Shown one piece after another: positions 11,447 through 23,105 of a DNA stretch of 64,000 bases (position 1 is the first letter of the stretch; every line of letters starts with the position of its first letter). Source of the DNA: Cervus elaphus. Its lineage: Eukaryota; Chordata; Mammalia; Artiodactyla; Cervidae. The stretch lies in assembly GCF_910594005.1 (NCBI RefSeq), contig NC_057823.1:101728015-101792014 (forward strand). The letters are read 5' to 3'. Both the position numbers and the translations under genes were made by a program. The notes under the pieces are model-generated. The model worked only from the letters and a program-made list of their open reading frames with translations. It was not told where the DNA came from and did no database searches.

Positions 11447-11715
11447 TTCATTGGAAGGTCTGATGCTGAAGCTGAAGCTCCAAGACTTTGGCCGCCTGGT
11501 GGGAAGAGCTGAATCATTGGGAGAGATCCTGTTGCTAGAAAGACTGAAGGCAAAAAGAGAAGTTTACAAAAGAGGATGAGATGGTTTGATAGCATCACTG
11601 ACTCAGTGGACCTGAATTTGAGCAAACTCCGGAATTGTGGAGTGCTGAGGAGCCTGGTGTGCTGCAGTCCATGTGGTCCTAAAGAGTCAGACACGACTTA
11701 GCAACTGAACAACAA
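11447..11715 (+). mobile_element. BovB 3' end, 5'-truncated
   Basis: Sense BovB from TTCATTGGAAGGTCTGATGC through GGATGAGATGGTTTGATAGC and CTGCAGTCCATGTGG to the AGAGTCAGACACGACTTAGC tail with CAACAA repeats. The C-terminal frame is broken by deletions around 11530-11580. Confidence 0.92.
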
Positions 11716-12080
11716 TCGTCAATAAGATGATTAAGTAAATTATAATAAATCCATTTTAAAATAAAATTATTATACAAAATGTTGTGGAAAATAAATTGTT
11801 CTCCAGTCCTGGAATATGATATTGATGATGTGTCCATGATTATGAGGAAACTTTGTGTTTTGAAAGATTGTATAAAAAGATTTAAGATTGTATCCTCAAT
11901 ATGAGACTAACAAAAATTGTATAGAAAAAGATTAGAAGGAAATAAATCAAAATATAATAATGATTGTCTCTGGGAGATGGTTTCCACTGATCCATTTTTC
12001 TTTTTCCCTTCTGAGTCTTAATTTTTTCTTCAATTACTATGTATTGCACATCAGGAAAAATTTAAAAAATTAGAAGTGTT
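11716..12080 (+). mobile_element. Ancient L1 (L1M-type) 3' end
   Basis: Sense old-L1 3'-UTR order: a short AT-rich lead, ATTAGAAGGAAATAAATCAAAATAT, then AATGATTGTCTCTGGGAGATGG, then CTTAATTTTTTCTTCAATTACTATGTATTGC, and an A-rich end. No frame remains. Confidence 0.55.
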
Positions 12081-13840
12081 TAACAAATACGTAATATTTT
12101 TAGAAAGCACTGGAAGCAGGAAAAATCTCAGGTTTTAAGCTTTTAAGGTTTTTAGTTTGTATTTGGTTACAGTTTTTAAAGGAAACTTCATGAGTTGGGA
12201 TGTTAACACAGTTTTTTGGATGGCATATCCTAAGGTGTAACATCAGTGACTTACAGCCACTGTCAGTAATGTGCAATATGAAAAAATCAGGTGTTAAATG
12301 GAAAGGGTGTTGATCTTTAAGCAGTAGGTGGGGTTATTATTTAGCATTGTGAGTGGGCCAGGGTGCTTGTTTATCTCCTGATGCTGTTTATAACCTAGGA
12401 CTGTTATTCAATCCAGAATAAGTAAGAGGAGTAAGTTGAAAAAAAAACAAGAAATGAATAGCTCCTCCAGCACCTCTTTGAGGAAGTTACCTGCAGTCAG
12501 TCCTGCTAGAGTGAGCAGCAGATACAAATGGGTCTGCTTTCTTGAATTCACTGCCTGTACCAACAGTCCGTGCTGCAGTAGTTGAAGCAATCTTCCTTTC
12601 GAGATATTGATTTCCTATGGAATTGTCATTTGAAATGATGGATTTACAGTTGGGTTGGGACCTGGAGGGGAGATGGTTGTGTTTGTGTTGCAGACATGAA
12701 TCTTGACAGGCTTTGTCCTCTACACAAAGGACAAAAGGAAAGGAAAGAAATTGTTAGAGATGGGGAAAAGATTAAAGAAAACACTTGAATCATCTTCCAG
12801 TTTCACCGGCCAACTTCTAATATTTATGCAAGGTTATTTATTTATGAGTCCATCATTTCACAGTAGTTGAATTTTTTTATTGTTCCTAAAGCCAAAGTAG
12901 TAACACTTAACGGTTATGTATTTTGCAATAGAAATGCAATTTTTTTTTTTTTTGCCAGAGTATCCATTGGTAGTTATTTTCTTTTTCTCAGAGGAGATCT
13001 GAAGGCTGATCTTTAGGTCACCATGATCACAGTCTTTTTTTCTATAGATCAGATTTCCTAGCTCCATTTAAGAAGGGCATGATTCTGGATTATTTTCTTC
13101 TGTCCTAAGATAACTGGTCTTCCTCCTTTCTTCCTATTCTTCCTTCTTTTATCCTCTTTTATGTAATATGAATTTCATGTAATGCGTATCTTCTTTGAAT
13201 GCAATATGTTATTACTCTTTTTTTGGCCACACTTGGAGGTAAATTATTCCACTCTTTTTCCTTTTTTTTTTGTTTTTCCTTTATGCACTTATTTTTTATT
13301 TCAGAAACAATGCAACTTCATTGGTTTGGGGCTCATTAATCAGACTGATTGTTTGCTTGACATGAATTAATTTCTTATTTTTCTAGATAGGTTCAAATGT
13401 ATTAGTGTATCCTTTTGTTTTCTCAGTTTTCACAGCATAGTCCATGATGCAAAGTAGGTACACGAGGCTGTATATGCTTGTGTAATGAAGTATGCAATAT
13501 TAAAAACATTCAGTTGATGTAGCAATTAATGAATACTTATCACCAATGAAGATAATATTCTTCATAAACAAATTTTATAACAACAAAAATTGGCTTTATT
13601 GTCAGAATATATTTTTTAAGCCATTTTCTACATAAAATTTTCACCAGAAATCCCTGACTTATCTACTTACAGCAAGTATAATGAACCAAATTAAATCACT
13701 TGTAGGTGATGAAGCATCACCCATATATACTATATAATAGGTCCTGTTACTAGTTTGGGGGGCCGCTGAGTCATTATCTCCTCAAATTTAATGACCACTG
13801 AGATTCTTTGTTGTTTCACTATATATACACATATATACAT
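12081..13840. other. Unassigned AT-rich DNA
   Basis: No repeat family or gene recognised. Homopolymer T runs occur at 12940-12953 and near 13260-13270. Confidence 0.5.
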
Positions 13841-13857
13841 AGTAATTTTTTATATCC

Positions 13858-13880
13858 TATTATATATATATATATATATT
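13858..13880. repeat. (TA)n microsatellite
   Basis: About ten TA units in a row within a wider AT-rich tract from 13820. Confidence 0.9.
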
Positions 13881-14284
13881 TGTCTTTAATCAGCTGACTT
13901 TTCTGTGTCTTACACACATTTTTCCTCTTCTCTAATTTTCTGCTTTTAATCTATTGTGAACTAGAAAAATGGAATCTATTCTTAACAGAATTCTACCTGA
14001 AGCTGGAATAAGTAGTCACTGAATGATATTTAAAAATACAGAGTTTGTACACAGCTTTTGACCTCTAGTTTTGCTTCCTTGAGCGCTTTAATAAAATACT
14101 TTATTTCCTGATTCTTAATAGGATTACAGAGATTTAATGTTGTTGGCCAAGTGTGATGTTGAAATATTTGACTATTTCTATGTGATGCTTGTGTGAATAG
14201 GAAGTCAAATATCAATATATTGTGGGGATTGAATGTATCCTATATTCAAGCATTTGATACATGATAGTCACATTGTGTGTGCCT

Positions 14285-14322
14285 GTGAGAGAGTGAGAGA
14301 GAAAGAGAGAAAGAGAGAAGCT
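14285..14322. repeat. (GA)n-rich microsatellite
   Basis: Purine tract of GAGA and GAAAGAGA units, likely slippage-derived. Confidence 0.9.
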
Positions 14323-14577
14323 CTCTTCCTAGGAAAGAAGCGGCCAAAACAGATAGCTTAAATCTTGTTTGGTACCCATTTCTAGCACATTTCACTAATC
14401 TGAATCACAATTTTCAGCACTACTGTCAGCCAAACAGCAATCTCACCTTCATCTTTGTTTTGTTGAGGACACATTCCCTACCTTTCTTTTATTTAGACAA
14501 TATATTTAGTTTGGAAGAGGCACTAGGATGTGTGTATGTGGATGAATGTAAAGTGAGATAAAGCATAAAAACATCCA

Positions 14578-14607
14578 TTTGGAGCTATGACTTTTGGAGC
14601 TATGACT
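14578..14607. repeat. Exact 15-bp tandem duplication
   Basis: TTTGGAGCTATGACT is present twice, at 14578-14592 and 14593-14607, with no mismatch. This indicates a recent local duplication. Confidence 0.95.
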
Positions 14608-16975
14608 CTTCTGATTCTAGTATTCAGTTAAATTTCTAGAACACTGAAAAAATTATTTCTCAGATACTTGCTGATGATAACCTGTTATCATAGCAATATC
14701 TTATTATTGAATGATTAAAACCACACTTTCAAACTAGAGTAACCCTTCCAATTGGGGCATAAATGCATACTGTGATTCAAGGGCCCACTTTAGATCTCAG
14801 TCAGTAAAACCTTAATTAATTAGAAATCAATACATTAGGGACATAAATCAGATAGATTTCAACAGTACAATAATTTTTACTCTATAAAAATAACCTAATG
14901 TTTAAAAAAATATTGTTCAGTAATAAGTCAATATTTAAAAAGTGGCTTTCTAGGAAACTCTCAGATAGCCAGGATTTATCATTCCATTTCTAATACAGTA
15001 TTGTTAGTTGAATTCTTATTGTAACAGTAATTTTAAGGTAAAAAATCTTTCCCCTTTCAGGACAGTAGGCGATTGTGTATTCTTCAAATTCTTAAAAATC
15101 AGAGTCTGATTAGATGCTTACAAAAATGTGTTTGATATGCATTTTTATAAAAATGGAAAGATCTTCATATCAGTCTTTTTCATGAATGTGCATTATTAAT
15201 GGGAAATCAGTATCATTTGAAAAATCGCTTTGCATTGATTGTCACATTTGTTTTAACAAAGTGAGTAGATTCTGTTTGATGTTAAGTGAAACAGGCTGTT
15301 TTGTTTCTGGATATTTATGATAAATACATGCCATTTCACACTCATCTTTGTTTAGACAAACATGCATTTCTGACATTTATCTATTTTATTTACCTGTCGC
15401 TGCTATTTATATTGGTAGGCAATGCAGTTTCCATGTTTAACTTTGGTATGAACACTATGCAAGTATAATTTTGAGCTCAGCCACCTGTTTACATATTTTG
15501 TCTTGTGTCCAACAAAATCTCTTCTAGAATAAATATTTCAAGGAAGTGAGACCTTTGGCTCTCCGAACTCTAAAGCAGACTTAAATTTGATTTTTAAAAA
15601 CCGTTAGCCTGCATAAATTCTTAAGGACACCTCTTGGTATGCAGTATAATTGAGATGCTTGGGAGTATGAAGGGAGTAGCTGGACCATTATTGACAACAC
15701 AAGCCCTTAGCTTATGAATATTGAAAGTGTGTTAACCTGTATTCATGTTTGGTTGTGAACCCAGAGACAGTGAGATACATAAAGGCACTGAATACATAAC
15801 ATGTGAAGGAGCCACAGCTCTAATGTTCTATGATGATGTACTTTCATATAGATTTATTTTTACGTGAGCAGTATTCTTTCTAGTCAAATTTTGGAAAGGA
15901 ACTGTGAAATCTAGGGCACAGCTTTGTCAAACTTCAAGTTTACTGAAAAATCTTACTGCATGCTTCTTAGTGCGGGTGGTGGACTCGGGTTTCTAGAGAT
16001 CAAAGTTTAGTCCTGTTACCTCTGTTGTTTCCCAGCTTAACACTAGGAATTCATTTTGGACATTGATTTTTTTTTTTATTTTCAGTGAACTATTAGATGA
16101 ATGTCATTTCAATGAGTGATCTAAAACTGGATGAAGTATGCCCCCCCTAAATGCTAGGTCTTATACACAGCAGTAAAAGATGTATGAAAAGAATAATTTA
16201 CTTTGAGAAGTGGAAATCTTTGAAGTGGTAGGCTTTGATATAAAATAAGGAGTTATCTTTCTTTGAATTAGGGGTAATATGAAAGTTATAAAGGAAGTGA
16301 AATTCTAGTGAGCAAATATGATTAAGAATATATATTTGCCAATGAAAAACTTACATTTATTTCTGATACCTTTTTTTCTGTTGTTGGCCAAGGGAAAAAC
16401 TATTAGATCAAGCTTTTGATGATGGAATAAAGAGTTTTGACTAAGGTTCTGTCTTCCTGTCATGGAAAAAGAGTTCTCTGAGTATGAGTTTCTAACAATA
16501 TGAGCAATCAGAAATTTGGAAAAGAAAAGAAAAGACTAGTCTTGCAGGATGTCAGGAAAGGGCATGAGCAAGCATTAAACAAAAAGAATACACACAGAAA
16601 AGACCCCTAATGGGATGAATACCCAGCTTGTCACAAAAATGCTTAATGATGGAGTGAAGATAAATTTGTCAGTTTCTCATATGTTGAATATTCATCATAT
16701 AGTCTATGCAGCTGTATCTTAGAATGCCATTTTTCTTTTTTTTTTTTTTAAGCATAAAACAGATTTTATTCTACTAGTTTATTCTTAGGAACTGCATTGT
16801 GCACCTTACGTGCTTAAGTGAACTATTGTAAGACAGTACTTTAAATGATATTTTGTTATTCTTAGTCCTTATTTTCTTACTGTGTGATCACATTTGTGGT
16901 ACATAGATATTTTTCTTTGAAAAAGGGAAAAGGTTCTTTGCAAATGGGTATTTCCTTGTTTTGTACACAGGCATT
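14608..16975. other. Unassigned AT-rich DNA
   Basis: More than 2 kb with no diagnostic repeat phrase. A T-rich tract at 16736-16750 may be the scar of an old poly(A) but has no readable element beside it. Confidence 0.5.
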
Positions 16976-16988
16976 CTGATTGATGTTT

Positions 16989-17541
16989 CAGTTCAGTTCA
17001 GTCACTCAGTCGTGTCTGACTGTTTGCAACCCCATGAATCACAGCACGCCAGGCCTCCCTGTCCATCACCAACTCCCACAGTTCACTCAAACTCATGCCC
17101 ATCGAGTCGGTGATGCCATCCAGCCATCTCATCCTCTGTCGTCCCCTCCTCCTCCTGCCCCCAATCTCTCCCAGCATCAGGGTCTTTTCCAATGAGTCAA
17201 CTCTTCGCGTGAGGTAGCCAAAGTATTGGAGTTTCAGCTTCAGCATCAGCCCTTCCAATGAACACCCAGGACTTATCTCCTTTAGGATGGACTGGTTGGA
17301 TCTCCTTGCAGTCCAAGGGACTCTCAAGAATCTTCTCCAACACCACAGTTCAAAAGCATCAATTCTTCTGTGCTCAGCTTTTTTCACATTCCAACTCTCA
17401 CATGCATACATGACCACTGGAAAAACCATAGCCTTGACCAGACGGACCTTTGTTGGTCAAGTAATGTCTCTGCTTTTTAATATGCTATCTAGGTTGGTCA
17501 TAACTTTCCTTCCAAGGAGTAAGCATCTTTTAATTTCATGG
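16989..17541 (-). mobile_element. BovB, 5'-truncated, with 13-bp TSD
   Basis: Antisense BovB from the CAGTTCAGTTCAGTCACTC tail to GAGTAAGCATCTTTTAATTTC. Identical CTGATTGATGTTT repeats lie at 16976-16988 and 17542-17554. The minus-strand frame at 16998-17429 is open for 143 codons from ATG. It covers the C-terminal domain after the reverse transcriptase, reading VFPVVMYACESWNVKKAEH near its start and RGRQRMRWLDGITDSMGMSL later. The preserved frame and perfect TSD mark it as one of the younger insertions here. It lacks endonuclease and RT and cannot move on its own. Confidence 0.96.
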
Positions 17542-17554
17542 CTGATTGATGTTT

Positions 17555-18555
17555 ATTAGGGGTTAAATAAAACTAGTGCTGTATTTAAAGCATATATGCA
17601 AATTCCTATATGTTGTGGTATAAACTTTGCCCTTGGTTATTTATTAGTAAGGGAAGTGATCTTAATTATTTCTGTAGTAGATTTCACCAACTAATGCCAA
17701 ATCTAATCCTATCTTCTTGGACTGAATGCATGTGATTCAAATTTTACAAAGCCCTAACTTGGAAATAATATTTATCATGTCTGACTTGTAATCCTATATC
17801 TCAAACTAATTTAAGCAACCATATAACTTTTAAAGTAATTCTTAAAATATATGTAGTACTTGATTTAAAAAGTGAATTTAAAATGAAACCCACAAAGCTT
17901 AAGTTTCAGGGCCCTCACTTGCATAGATTCTTTTCAATCTCAGCATCTACTTTAGGGATGTAGAGAGGAAGCCCAGATCATGCTGTAGGTGGTGGTCCTG
18001 GGCCTGTGGTGGTTCTGGCTCATCATCACTCCATGTCTACCCACTTCCCTGATGAAAACCTGACTTTGGTAGATATCATTGTTCATCTGGATCCTGTTTT
18101 TGATTTCAAAGGAGAAAATCTGAACAAATGCTGTTCCTTCTCTCAGAGAGAATTAACACCAAAATATAGGGAAAAGGTATATAGAAGAGGTAATTAATAA
18201 TGCAAAAAGTGCTATGTTGTTTTCTGGATTTTATTATGTTCTTGGTATTTTTCAGCTTTAAAAACTTTGTAATTTGTTATGAACCCTTTCCTTATTCTAA
18301 ATATGTACTTATTTTCACGTCTACTTTTGTATTCATAATTTTATATTATTTTCTTAAAAAATAGATCCTCCGGCTATAGAAAACCTGGATTCACCCTTTA
18401 TCTGGTACATAGTAGCTCTTTAGTACATGTTTATTTTTATTCTCTAGACTCATCAAATTTCCATTGATTATATAAGTAACAATGACTTTAATAATGTTTG
18501 TCACATGCAAATCCATCATTTCTATCAATTATTTTCACTTCCTTATTCTGACATT
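17555..18555. other. Unassigned AT-rich DNA
   Basis: No repeat or gene recognised. Confidence 0.5.
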
Positions 18556-19018
18556 GGTAGTGGATTGAATGATGACCTCCGAAAAGGCAAGTCCACACAT
18601 CCTGAAATTGTTGTAGTTTCCAAATCTTATGTGGAAAATGAGTTTTGATGACTATAAATAAATTGGGCATCTTGAGGTAAGGAGATCATCCTCGGTTTTC
18701 CGGGTAGACCCTAAATCCAATGACACCAGGAAGACAGGCAGAAGAAAGAGGCCCTGCGACACCGGAGATGGCCCGTGGGGGGCAGACGACGGAGGAGGGG
18801 TGATGGATACTCACATCAAGGAGTTCCCGGAGCCCCCCAGAGTTGGAAGAGACAAAGTGTGTGGTCCGTCCTGGGGCCTGGAGGAGGAGAGTGGTTGTGC
18901 GGGAGCTTTTGATTCTGCGCTTCTCCTACTCAGAACTGTCAGAGAGCAGATTTCTGGTGTTTTCAAATTATCCAGTTTGTGGTCATTTGTCATGGCAGCC
19001 AACAGAAAACTAACACAC
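18556..19018 (+). mobile_element. MaLR-type (MLT1-like) solo LTR
   Basis: Sense-orientation LTR landmarks in order: TGGATTGAATGATGACCTCC, GAGATCATCCTCGGTTTTCC, GGGTAGACCCTAAATCCAATGACA, AGAACTGTCAGAGAGCAGATTTCTG, and CAGTTTGTGGTCATTTGTCATGGCAGCC ending AACTAACACA. These are the hallmarks of MLT1-class nonautonomous ERVL (MaLR) LTRs. The block at about 18740-18860 is unusually GC-rich for the window. No internal sequence adjoins. Confidence 0.75.
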
Positions 19019-19204
19019 TCTCATTTTATCACCACCATTTTCTAACGTTTCAGCAACGCACATTCTATTGTAGCAAAAACAAATGACCAGAAATTGGGTG
19101 AAAGAGGTGGAAACAGGCAGGGGTTGAGAGGGAGAAACTGAAGAAAAAATTTAAAGACAGGGCAAAATCAAAAATTCATGAAGCTGTCTCTCAGTATTCA
19201 AGAA

Positions 19205-19512
19205 TGGTTCTGCAACCTCTGGGTTACTGAAGTCTGCAGATACTCAAGTTCCTCATATAAAATAGTGACACTTTTTAGCTTGAGTTTTCTAGAGATGATT
19301 TAAATTATCTCTGGACAACTTAATATAATGCAAATACTATGTAAATAAGCTGTTTCTTATGGATAAACAGTTGTGGGGAATGTGGCAAATTCATCTTGCT
19401 GTTTGGAACTTTCTGAATTTTTTTGTGTAATATTTTTGATCTGCCGTTGGTTGAATCTGCAGGTGGTTGGATCCAAGGATGTGGAATCCAAGGATTTGGA
19501 GGGTGGACTGTA
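19205..19512 (+). mobile_element. Tigger-like (pogo, Tc1/mariner) nonautonomous DNA transposon
   Basis: Reads as a decayed copy of a mammalian Tigger-derived element: CAGATACTCAAGTTCC, CTAGAGATGATTTAAATTATCTC, AATGCAAATACTATGTAAATA, TTGGAACTTTCTGAATTTTTTT, TTGATCTGCCGTTGGTTGAATCTGC, ending GGTGGACTGTA at a TA target. The right terminal inverted repeat is recognisable and the left one is eroded. It has no transposase frame. The subfamily is not assigned. Confidence 0.7.
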
Positions 19513-20049
19513 TCAATGAAATAGACAATTCAGGCACATGTTTTCTTCCTCTTCCTATAAAATTCTTTCTGATAAAGCCATTTTTTTCTCTATCTGTTTG
19601 GGGGGGATGATTAAAGGATAGAATTTATTAACCCTTTGGTTGTAGAATAGAAAACAGGCAAGGATCACAATTCAGTTCCAGGACCATAGTCACCTGAGAA
19701 GTTAGGAAGAGGTAGTTACAAATCTTTTGAAACTTTTCAGCTCCATAAGTAGGTAAGCTTATGTTTTTGCCTTATGAATAATTATCTCAAATTCATAGTT
19801 TTCTTACATATAGGCTCAGAAGTATATCTTTACAACAAGAGATTGTGAATTTTCTTTTATATCCTGTGTGCAATCTATTGCACTGCACCTGAGTAAATGA
19901 AGATCTCTTTTATTCCTTAACAATGTATATTTTAAAAATATTCATTTAAACCAACTAGAGTATGTTTTTGCTTCTTTAGTTGTCCAAATGTTTAAATACA
20001 CATAAGATGAATGAAGTTTTTCATTAAATAGGGACAGTGATCTACACTT

Positions 20050-20085
20050 AAGAATTAAAGTGAAAAAAAAAAAGAATTAAAGTGA
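20050..20085 (+). mobile_element. Poly(A)-only insertion flanked by 14-bp direct repeats
   Basis: AAGAATTAAAGTGA occurs at 20050-20063 and exactly again at 20072-20085, separated only by A8. The left junction is TT/AAGA, which fits the LINE endonuclease preference (TT/AAAA). A retrotransposition event truncated to its tail is the simplest reading. Slippage at the A run is the alternative. Confidence 0.6.
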
Positions 20086-20940
20086 CATGACTATTGGAAA
20101 AAAGGTATCAGTTATATAAATGAATCTTAGAAAATACCCTGAACTGACATATATAGAAAGATTATTTCAGTTTCATCCCAGAAAGAATTCATCCATTTAC
20201 ATTTAACAACAGCTTCCTATTTTGATGTTTTTGTATATTGAATTCTCATATATCATCTTTAGAAGGTATAGTCATTTTTCTTACAAATTGATGAGAAAGT
20301 CATGAATTGCATCCATTGAAAATCAAACTCATTGTTCTTTGCCAGAATAGAGATTATGTTCAATGTTATGTTTTAAAAATCAGATTAAGTGAAAAGGATG
20401 ACTTTCTCTATCTTGTTTTGTGTTAGAGGACATTTTTTCTAAAAGGAATTTAATGTGTTTTGTCAATATTAGCCTAGATTCTGTTGATAGTCTCTGTCCT
20501 TTAGAAAGACAGGTGAGAGATAAGGGATTCTCTGCTTTTAGATTCATCTGCCCTTATTCCTCATCCCAGTCTATCCTCTGAATTAATCTATTTATAAATA
20601 ACACAAATGGCTTCCTATTTATATTATTTATAAATAATAAATAACTGTGTTGTAGAACTCATAAACAAGTCCTTTTTAGTTAAATGACTTTATCTCTTTC
20701 CTCTTCCTCTCTTCTCTATCCTCTCTCATGTTATATTCAAATTATATTGAACTACTAAGCCATACTATTCTCCATCGGTGTACATTTTTACAAGTATGGA
20801 GGGGTTCTAGGTAAAATGCAAATGTAATGTAATTGGTCTGGAAAACTATTAGGGTGGGCATTTTTTCTGTGCATTGAGAACAGTTTTAGAAGAAGTTGTT
20901 CTGAGGGGAAAATAAGGATGAATCTGTTGTAAAAAGTGAA
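20086..20940. other. Unassigned AT-rich DNA
   Basis: No repeat or gene recognised. Confidence 0.5.
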
Positions 20941-20946
20941 ACTTGG

Positions 20947-21330
20947 CTACAGAGGAATCAAGCCAGCCTCAAGTTCAACATGTTGTCCATCACTCACTAG
21001 TTTTCCTGTTGCACACGTGTCTAAATCCCATGGAGACTGAGTAGGAGAGGGATGAAAACAAAAGAAGCCATCATAAAGCACAATCTCCCTAAAATCTGTG
21101 TAAAACATTAGGACTCCAGCATCATTGCTTTGTGAGTCTTTTCCTTGATGGGACAAGGCAGAACTCCTTCTGTGCTTTGCCGTAGAATTCTCCAGAGCTT
21201 CGATTATACGCAGGTCCAGTGGCAGTCCCCAGGGGAGTGTGGTTCCCCGTTGTTTGATACTCCCTGCATCGGTTAATGCCAAAGAGGTGTCACCGGGAGT
21301 ATTCTTTTTGGTGAGTCTGTATAAGACACT
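20947..21330 (-). other. Unidentified open frame, about 127 codons, no ATG near start
   Basis: The minus strand is open from a TAA near 21332 down to the stop at 20947-20949. The frame begins with no ATG for most of its length; TTG at 21282 is the first start-like codon. Composition is balanced (for example KHRRSSALSHQGKDSQSND and VLMFYTDFREIVLYDGFF). No domain is recognised. It could be a decayed exon, a fragment of an old repeat's protein, or chance. I do not call it a gene. Confidence 0.2.
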
Positions 21331-21455
21331 TTATGGATCTCAGAAATATCTAGCTGTGGTGGTGCTAGTTTTGGACATTGTAGGAATTGGACATTCTGAA
21401 TTAATAGGTGGAGAAAAGCTACTAGGAAATTGGGGTTCTTGACTATTAAGTGTGA

Positions 21456-21503
21456 CCTTGTATCAGTCAGGTCCAGCCAGAAGACAAAAATCTACAGTAA
21501 TAT
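21456..21503 (+). repeat. Left part of an older repeat split by L1
   Basis: TGTATCAGTCAGGTCCAGCC plus AGAAGACAAAAATCTACAG resembles the start of a common old mammalian repeat (..CAGTCAGGGTCCAGCCAGGAAACAGAA..). The pattern resumes after the L1 at 22617 with TTTGAGCAGGGAAAATATAAT. Family not assigned. Confidence 0.45.
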
Positions 21504-22603
21504 GAAAAGACAGCCCTCAGAATGGGAGAAAATAATAGCAAATGAAGCAACAGACAAAGGATTAATCTCAAAAATATACAAGCAGCTCTTGCAGCTCAAT
21601 TCCAGAAAAATGAATGACCCAGTCAAAAAATGGGCCAAAGAACTAAACAGACATTTCTCCAAAGAAGACATACAGATGGCTAACAAACACATGAAAAGAT
21701 GTTCAACATCACTCATTATCAGAGAAATGCAAATCAAAACCACAACGAGGTACCATTACATGCCAGTCAGGATGGCTGCTATCCAAAAGTCTACAAGCAA
21801 TAAATGCTGGAGAGGGCGTGGAGAAAAGGGAACCCTCTTACACTGTTGGTGGGAATGCAAACTAGTACAGCCACTATGGAGAACAGTGTGGAGATTCCTT
21901 AAAAAACTGGAAATAGAACTGCCATATGACCCAGCAATCCCACTTCTGGGCATACACACTGAGGAAACCAGATCTGAAAGAGACACGTGCACCCCAATGT
22001 TCATCGCAGCACTGTTGATAATAGCCAGGACATGGAAGCAACCTAGATGCCCATCAGCAGATGAATGGATAAGGAAGCTGTGGTACATATACACCGTGGA
22101 ATATTACTCAGCCATTAAAAAGAATTCATTTGAATCAGTTCTAATGAGATGGATGAAACTGGAGCCCATTATACAGAGTGAAGTAAGCCAGAAAGATAAA
22201 GAACATTACAGTATACTAACGCATATATATGGAATTTTAAAAGATGGTAATGATAACCCTATATGCAAAACAGAAAAAGAGACACAGATGTACAGAACAG
22301 ATTTTTGGACTCTGTGGGAGAAGGCGAGGGTGGGATGATCTGAGAGAATAGCATTGAACAAGTATACTATCAAGGGTGAAACAGACTACCAGCCCAGGTT
22401 GGATGCATGAGACAAGTGCTCGGGGCTGGTGCACTGGGAAGACCCAGAGGGATATGGTGGGGAGGGAGGCGGGAGGGGGGATCGGGATGGGGAACCCATG
22501 TAAATCCATGGCTGATTCATGTCAGTGTATGGCAAAAACCACTACAATATTGTAATTAGCCTCAAACTAATAAAAATAAATGAAAAAAATAAATTTAAAA
22601 AAT
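21504..22603 (+). mobile_element. L1, 5'-truncated, C-terminal ORF2 plus 3' UTR, 13-bp TSD
   Basis: A 1.1-kb sense L1. The frame from ATG 21502 to TGA 22336-22338 is open for 278 residues and covers the ORF2 C-terminus: KKWAKELNRHFSKEDIQMAN, the Cys/His knuckle region ending LLHCWWECKLVQPLW, then LPYDPAIPLLGIH and EYYSAIKKN. In the knuckle the second Cys is Arg (CWRGRGEKG), so zinc binding is probably lost. The 3' UTR carries the ruminant-type end with a GGGAGG-rich block and AATAAAAATAAATG before an A-rich tail. TCTACAGTAATAT flanks it at 21491-21503 and 22604-22616. The ATG straddles the insertion junction (AT from target, G from L1). The RT and endonuclease domains are absent. Confidence 0.96.
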
Positions 22604-22616
22604 TCTACAGTAATAT

Positions 22617-23105
22617 TTTGAGCAGGGAAAATATAATCATTATTAATTCGATAAAAAAGGTAAAGAAAATTTGAAGGAATAACAGAGTTAGCAATTGCAG
22701 AAGCTAGCTACCATCTCTGTGGTTGTAGAGTTAGTGAATCAGGAAGGATTTAGGGGGAGATCCCCATAAGGCTGAGGTGGTGACCTCAAATGGGAGAGCA
22801 TGATTGCCCACAATACACTGTATTCTACTGGGGTCTCCTCACAGAAACCCGAGGCTGGCCTGGGGGTGGGCAGTGCTTCAGAGAATGCTGTGGGGGGCAC
22901 TGTGTGTCCACATTATCTTGGTCTTCTCTTTGCCACACGGAAACAGAGAACAAATGTGCAGAAGAATGTCAACTACTGCTTCTTATTCCAGAGCTGCAGG
23001 TCTCTCCGTGCCCCGTTTTGACCAGCTGGCAAAAGCGAACCATTGTAAAGTGTGGATTCAGTACCTTAAGGAGGAAGGCTGGGTTTCTAGCCGAGAGGTG
23101 ATAGG
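22617..23105 (+). repeat. Right part of the older repeat split by L1
   Basis: The sequence resumes after the L1 TSD and contains GAGTTAGCAATTGCAGAAGC and a GC-richer segment at 22780-23100. Because it continues the pattern left of 21491, it is probably the same old repeat, perhaps LTR-like. The right boundary is uncertain, and overlapping open frames on the plus strand here have no recognised product. Confidence 0.35.
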
